From the NCBI GenBank assembly GCA_029251785.1, contig JAQXCQ010000059.1, positions 1 through 53,877 on the forward strand: a DNA stretch of 53,877 bases, written 5' to 3'. Of this stretch, positions 50,371 to 53,877 are shown piece after piece; the stretch's first letter is position 1; each line of letters begins with the position of its first letter. The notes beneath the pieces were generated by a model. That model saw only the letters and a program-made list of their open reading frames with translations. It searched no databases and had not been told where the DNA came from. Position numbers and translations under genes: made by a program. The DNA comes from Maricaulis sp. (lineage in GTDB: Bacteria; Pseudomonadota; Alphaproteobacteria; Caulobacterales; Maricaulaceae).

Positions 50371-51462
50371 CTACCTTAGTCCCACTTTTATCTTTGGGAT
50401 GAATAGTGGGACTATTTGTTCCCGTTCTATCTCGATTTGAAGAGATTTCATCGCACCCCGTGCCAAGGTCTTTTGTCGCGCTCCTTTGGAGTATCGTTCC
50501 ACTTCTTTTAGTGTTGAGTGACCGAGTACCGAACCAATCTGGTGTGGCGTCAATTCAAGTTCGGCTAGAATGCCAGCCAGCCCTTTTCGGATGCCATGAG
50601 CGGTCTTCCGGCGAATTCCTGCTTCAACGCACCATTTCGAAAACCGTTGTGAAAGCGATTTGTCCGATTGAAAGGGCTTATCTCGTTCCGAAATGATGTA
50701 GGCTAGATGGGAGCTAGTCACACTTGCTAAGACCCGTGCCAGCGGCTCAATAATCGGTAAAGTCAATGTGACCGGTTTTCGATGCCTGTTTTTGGCCTGA
50801 GTGAATTTAAATTCATCGTTATGGCGATGCTGCGGGCCAAGCACCCGCACATCTGAAACCCGTTGGCCAGTAAATAGGAACATACAAAGTGCGACGTAGG
50901 CCATGGTTCCGGGAGGATGTTTGCCGATGAATTGCTTTACATCTGCTAATGTCCACGGGACGTGCCCATTACCGACTTTAGGCCGGCATTTGATCCCGAC
51001 GGTAGGATTAATATCGATTAGCTGATCATCAAAAGCAGTGTTGAAGATTTGACGTAGAACCTTAAGTTTAGAATTGCCCGCTTCTGGTCCGTCAGGGGCG
51101 TCACGCCATTTCCGGATGTTTCGCGCTGTAACCCTGTTCGCATGTACTTCACCGATTGATTTATCAGTCTTCTCAAGGTGGCAATCCCGAACCTTGCGAG
51201 TTGAAGGGGCCAAGTCACGATATGCTCGGGATTGACGATAATTTTGGATCAGTGCGGAAACAGTCCCGGGTTTTATTTTCTTGCTCTTGCACGTCGGTGC
51301 CGATGCGCCAGATTTGGCTTCATGGTACTCGCTTAAGAAGGCATCTGAATCGGGTATCGCCCGCAGACGAACTTTTTTCTGACCCGGTGCCCGATAGTAC
51401 CAGCGTGTGTTCCCACGACAGTCCTTGTCTGAGACGACATATTTTAGGGTAAACTTCGACAT
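50371..51462 (-). CDS. tyrosine recombinase (phage-type integrase)
   Basis: The 363-residue protein has an N-terminal arm-binding domain (LKYVVSDKDCRGNTRWYYRAPGQKKVRLR), a core-binding SAM-like domain (TVSALIQNYRQSRAYRDLAPSTRKVRDCHLEKTDKSIGEVHANRVTARNIRKWRD) and the catalytic domain. Visible catalytic residues are R in FLFTGQRVSDVRV, HGIRKG (His-x-x-Arg), His in SVLGHSTLKEVERYSKG and its Tyr. The gene faces tRNA-Phe 38 bases away, the classic position for integrase at a tRNA att site. ATG 51462 follows the excisionase-like gene stop by eight bases, so both may be co-transcribed. Confidence 0.94.
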   Translation of the reverse strand: MSKFTLKYVVSDKDCRGNTRWYYRAPGQKKVRLRAIPDSDAFLSEYHEAKSGASAPTCKSKKIKPGTVSALIQNYRQSRAYRDLAPSTRKVRDCHLEKTDKSIGEVHANRVTARNIRKWRDAPDGPEAGNSKLKVLRQIFNTAFDDQLIDINPTVGIKCRPKVGNGHVPWTLADVKQFIGKHPPGTMAYVALCMFLFTGQRVSDVRVLGPQHRHNDEFKFTQAKNRHRKPVTLTLPIIEPLARVLASVTSSHLAYIISERDKPFQSDKSLSQRFSKWCVEAGIRRKTAHGIRKGLAGILAELELTPHQIGSVLGHSTLKEVERYSKGARQKTLARGAMKSLQIEIEREQIVPLFIPKIKVGLR

Positions 51463-51470
51463 GCGCTGAT

Positions 51471-51716
51471 CTATATCTCTTCAATGTTATCTGGGTCTGG
51501 CCCTATCGCGGGGACTTCTTCCGATAACTCATCAAAAGCTTGGTCCAATTTTCTGATATCCCAAACTTTTCTGGCTCCGATACTGATCGGACCCGGCATT
51601 TGCCCTTTCGACACAAGCTTATCAAACGTTGTGGGCGATACGCATATGTATTTGGCCGCGTCGCCTCTGGACATGCCTCGGCGCGGTGTCAGGCAAATTG
51701 GGGTTGAGGCATTCAT
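51471..51716 (-). CDS. excisionase-like / AlpA-type HTH protein
   Basis: From ATG 51716 (MNASTPICLTPRRGMSRGDAAKYICVS), with AGAGG upstream, the 81-residue protein has the HTH_17 fold: MSRGDAAKYICVSPTTFDKLVSKGQMPGPISIGARKVWDIRKLDQAFDEL. Such proteins act as excision directionality factors next to integrases. An in-frame start at 51761 adds residues without support. Its N-terminal coding part overlaps another open frame (51622-51891). Confidence 0.8.
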   Translation of the reverse strand: MNASTPICLTPRRGMSRGDAAKYICVSPTTFDKLVSKGQMPGPISIGARKVWDIRKLDQAFDELSEEVPAIGPDPDNIEEI

Positions 51717-51891
51717 GCAGCGCCTCTGGCTCTGAAAGAGCAAAAAGCATTTCGACAACACAGTTTCGAACCGCAGCCTTTATTGCACAAAGACGATTCA
51801 TATTTTTTTTGTCGATACGGCATTTGTATTCACACTGACCAAGCATTGTCCAGAAAGCCGAATTGCCTTCCGTCTGTTTATCATGTGACAT
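51622..51891 (-). CDS. hypothetical small protein overlapping the excisionase-like gene
   Basis: A minus-strand frame from ATG 51891 (MSHDKQTEGNSAFWTML) gives 89 residues: a Cys-containing segment GQCEYKCRIDKKNMNRLCAIKAAVRNCVVEMLFALSEPEALHECL, then an Arg-rich end. It overlaps the next gene's start by 95 bases in another frame. It may be a real regulator or a chance frame. I recognise no family. Confidence 0.35.
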   Translation of the reverse strand: MSHDKQTEGNSAFWTMLGQCEYKCRIDKKNMNRLCAIKAAVRNCVVEMLFALSEPEALHECLNPNLPDTAPRHVQRRRGQIHMRIAHNV

Positions 51892-51948
51892 TTGCGGCAA
51901 AATATAACGCCGGGTCGAAAATGAATTTCGAATATCAAAAAAGGTCAT

Positions 51949-52391
51949 CTATATCAAAGGAGTATTGGTCTTCGTACGTCATTCCGCCCGTGTGAGCCCC
52001 GGGGCACCTCTATAAGAGCTTCAACTCTTCATCATTATTTTGATCATGAGTTCGTAATGCTGACCCTTTGACTAAATACTAGGCCACACGGTCTGGGTCG
52101 ATCCTGAATTCGTTTGATGGTGAATGATGGAGAATGATCATGAAGGGCAATAGTGAAATAGCGTCATCGGAAGCGTTAAGTTCCTAAAACATCAATGTAA
52201 ATTAGAACGGAAACGGGTATCAGCCGGTCCCCGTGTGTTACGGGTTGCGGATGTTCGACACGCTGCAGGAACCGGCGTTTCTTTCACCAGTTTTCTTTAA
52301 AGGGTGTGATGGTGTTGGAAAGACGTTCACAGCAATGCCTTTGCCCTCGCAGGGCATCATGGTCAGGGTTCCACTAGTGTCCGCCGGTTAA
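51949..52391. other. 443-base stretch without a convincing gene
   Basis: No reading frame here has a ribosome-binding site or recognisable domain. A small hairpin CCCGT-GTGTT-ACGGG lies at 52230-52244. If the downstream Rep is a rolling-circle initiator, its nick site could lie in this stretch, but no known origin sequence is recognised. Confidence 0.4.
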
Positions 52392-52782
52392 TCAGAAGAT
52401 TCCACCAGCTTCAATACTCGTCATCTACCGCTGGCCCGAGTGCATTCGCAGTTTATTGCTGATGTGGTTGGGGAATTTGTTTGCGGGAAGAGGAAGTATC
52501 GTGCCGATAGGGCTTCTTTGACATACGCAATGATTCCGGAGCGGATCAAAAAAACCGACAGGCGAAACACCAGCATTGGAATGGCCGCTCCACTACCACG
52601 GTGTTTTTGCGATGAATCTAGATGGTGTTGATCTTATAGACGAGCAATCGCTTCAAAGCCGTGTTCAAGCCCGATCACGAAACAGCTTGCTTCCAGCGAG
52701 AAACGGTACGGCAAACCAACTTACATCCAATAAGCAACATTACATGCGTGTAATGATGCGTTGTTTACCTGTAACGAACTGA
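52392..52782 (+). pseudogene. frameshifted HUH-motif protein, probable degraded replication/transposition gene
   Basis: Two frames join at an A7 run (about 52548-52554). The first reads ...FVCGKRKYRADRASLTYAMIPERIKK; the second, one base off, continues KPTGETPALEWPLHYHGVFAMNLDGVDLIDEQSLQSRV. Removing one A fuses them. ASLTYAM and HYHGVF look like HUH-endonuclease motifs 1 and 2. No motif 3 tyrosine can be identified, and the frame ends at 52782 after a short low-complexity region. It lies 200 bases before the intact HUH candidate. Alternatives: sequencing error, programmed slippage or chance. Confidence 0.45.
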
Positions 52783-52981
52783 GCCAAATCACCAGTCCCG
52801 TCATAAACGCGAACGCCATCCGTGATTGTGCTGTATTTCTTATACGAATAATTGTCAGCGTAGACAGGCGATGAGTGTCCCGGCGCGTTCCCGGAAGCTT
52901 GGTGCTGTCAAGGCAATCGCATGAAGAGGAGCAACGGAATGTCCTATGATCGTTAAATACAATCATTAGAGGAGACAGAAA

Positions 52982-53614
52982 ATGTCTAAGAATACGCCCA
53001 CCAAACGATTACAGCCAAAAAAACGTATACCGGAATGGGATACCTCTGAAAACGCGGAGTTTAAGAACCACCTGATCAACAGGTTCGACTTCTTCATCCA
53101 AGATAAAACCGAATACAGGGGGTTCACATTGTCAATTACCTTCGACTTGGTAGCCAAGTTCAAGAAGACAGACTTCGAGCGCCTCTATAAAAAGCATATC
53201 AAGAAAGCCCCTCGATATTGCTGGAACGTGATCAATCGGCGAGCAGTGGGGCGAGGCAAACTTAGGCGGCTACTTGAGCAGCATGATGCGCAGGATATTG
53301 CGCCGGTCCCGGGGCTGATGACGATTGAACGGCAAACCAAAGAACGTGATTATGCCGGTGCGCATGTTCATGGTGTTTTCTTTCTAACGTCAAACCAGTG
53401 GGACAAGCTCGATTTTATCGAGGCTGGGCTCAATAAGCATTTCAAGAAGATATGGCCCGATGCTGATGTCAAAATCAAAGACGTTATTGATCGGGATGCT
53501 GTATCATATTGCCTCAAAGACGAAGGCCGCGCCAAAGACGGTAAAGGGTCTTGGCTCGATCACGTTGATTACAGAATTCCATCCGATGCCATGTTGGCCG
53601 GGATAGACTACTAG
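52982..53614 (+). CDS. HUH-type replication initiator/endonuclease candidate
   Basis: The 210-residue protein has the three motifs of HUH single-strand endonucleases in order: motif 1 FTLSITFD (48-55), motif 2 AHVHGVFF with H128-x-H130, and motif 3 YCLK with Tyr176-x-x-Lys179. Such enzymes nick the plus-strand origin and start rolling-circle replication of plasmids, ssDNA phages and satellites. The basic N-terminus may bind DNA. The strong GAGGAGA lies before ATG 52982. I cannot name a precise family; nicking activity is predicted from motifs only. Other Y1 transposases or relaxases remain possible. It suggests the element replicates after excision. Confidence 0.7.
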   Translation: MSKNTPTKRLQPKKRIPEWDTSENAEFKNHLINRFDFFIQDKTEYRGFTLSITFDLVAKFKKTDFERLYKKHIKKAPRYCWNVINRRAVGRGKLRRLLEQHDAQDIAPVPGLMTIERQTKERDYAGAHVHGVFFLTSNQWDKLDFIEAGLNKHFKKIWPDADVKIKDVIDRDAVSYCLKDEGRAKDGKGSWLDHVDYRIPSDAMLAGIDY

Positions 53615-53764
53615 GGAGTCTTGGGCCGACGCACTCATCCACTCACTCGCCGACCGGGGCGTATCCGTATCGTTTATATCTATCTTAAAATTTGTTTTTT
53701 AAAACAATGGCATACACAGTTTGCTTTGGTGTGGACGCACATCACCGAATTGGGGGGAACCGGA

Positions 53765-53877
53765 ATGGCCCCCTTTAGCACAGTACCGAAATGGCTGGTG
53801 CCTTCGGATGCAGACCAGTGTTTGTCAGTTTTCGCAGAGTATTTGGCCCGATTTGAAAACGTGGCTAGGTGCGTCAG
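53765..53877 (+). CDS. partial open reading frame at the window end
   Basis: An open frame starts at ATG 53765 (MAPFSTVPKWLVPSDADQCL) with a strong purine-rich ribosome-binding site (GGGGGGAA), about ten bases upstream, and runs without a stop to the window end (37 codons). No domain can be told from this fragment. It belongs to the second element and follows the Rep candidate by 150 bases, which hold no other gene. Confidence 0.5.
   Translation, partial: MAPFSTVPKWLVPSDADQCLSVFAEYLARFENVARCV

Larger units (their letters stand above)
50333..53877. mobile_element. left part of a second integrated element at tRNA-Phe (runs past the window)
   Basis: Immediately after tRNA-Phe come a minus-strand tyrosine recombinase, an excisionase-like HTH protein, a 440-base stretch without genes, a frameshifted HUH-like ORF and an intact HUH-type Rep candidate. 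The base composition is visibly more A/T-rich than the chromosome. The other att repeat is not in the window, so the size is unknown. No conjugation or phage structural gene is seen so far. Confidence 0.75.

Overview
The window looks like the chromosome of an alphaproteobacterium, most likely of the Maricaulales/Hyphomonadaceae/Caulobacterales type. This rests on the block murA - DUF2948 - UPF0262 - LMW phosphatase - infA - maf - RNase E/G - yacG - tRNA-Phe, on a large TonB-dependent receptor beside an S9 peptidase, on a DUF2793 protein, and on an initiator tRNA of the alphaproteobacterial kind. Taxonomy is inferred from gene content and family recognition only.

Layout. Bases 1-1817 are the tail of an rRNA operon: the 5S 3' end, a terminator, a frameshifted 2-oxoglutarate/Fe(II) hydroxylase gene on the minus strand, and a tRNA-fMet with its own promoter and terminator. 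A pseudouridine synthase (rluA) follows. On the minus strand lies a threonine operon thrA-thrB-thrC with overlapping start/stop codons. It is preceded by a Thr-codon-rich leader peptide and an attenuator, and its ThrA is a short aspartokinase-homoserine dehydrogenase fusion without ACT domains. pckA, a DUF2891 protein and an M28 peptidase come next. Bases 12035-16408 form a copper module: a CsoR repressor with a DUF4396 membrane protein on one side, and copA-copB-PepSY on the other, around a palindromic operator. Bases 16405-36327 hold mixed metabolic and envelope genes: two GSTs, a VWA-like/membrane pair, an amidase, a nitrilase, an S9 peptidase, a TonB receptor, a BON/HhH pair, methylmalonyl-CoA mutase, DUF2793 and prolyl aminopeptidase.

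Bases 36602-44811 are an 8.2-kb integrated element inserted in the 3' half of tRNA-Thr(GGT), bounded by a perfect 49-bp direct repeat. It carries an integrase, an AlpA-like protein, several DNA-binding proteins, an orphan terminase small subunit, a Sel1-repeat protein, and a minus-strand pair coding for a superinfection-immunity/VasI-like membrane fusion and a protein with an RNxxxH (HEPN-like) motif. It has no phage structural genes, so it resembles a phage satellite carrying a possible defence cargo. Paired 9-bp repeats with identical spacing at both ends look like integrase arm sites.

The conserved murA-to-yacG block follows (44929-50146). At tRNA-Phe a second element starts and runs off the window end. 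It has a tyrosine recombinase, an excisionase-like HTH protein, an intact HUH-type replication initiator candidate, and a frameshifted ORF carrying a second HUH-like motif. The two elements, the pair in the first one, the frameshifts at homopolymer runs, and the thr leader are the items most worth a second look.
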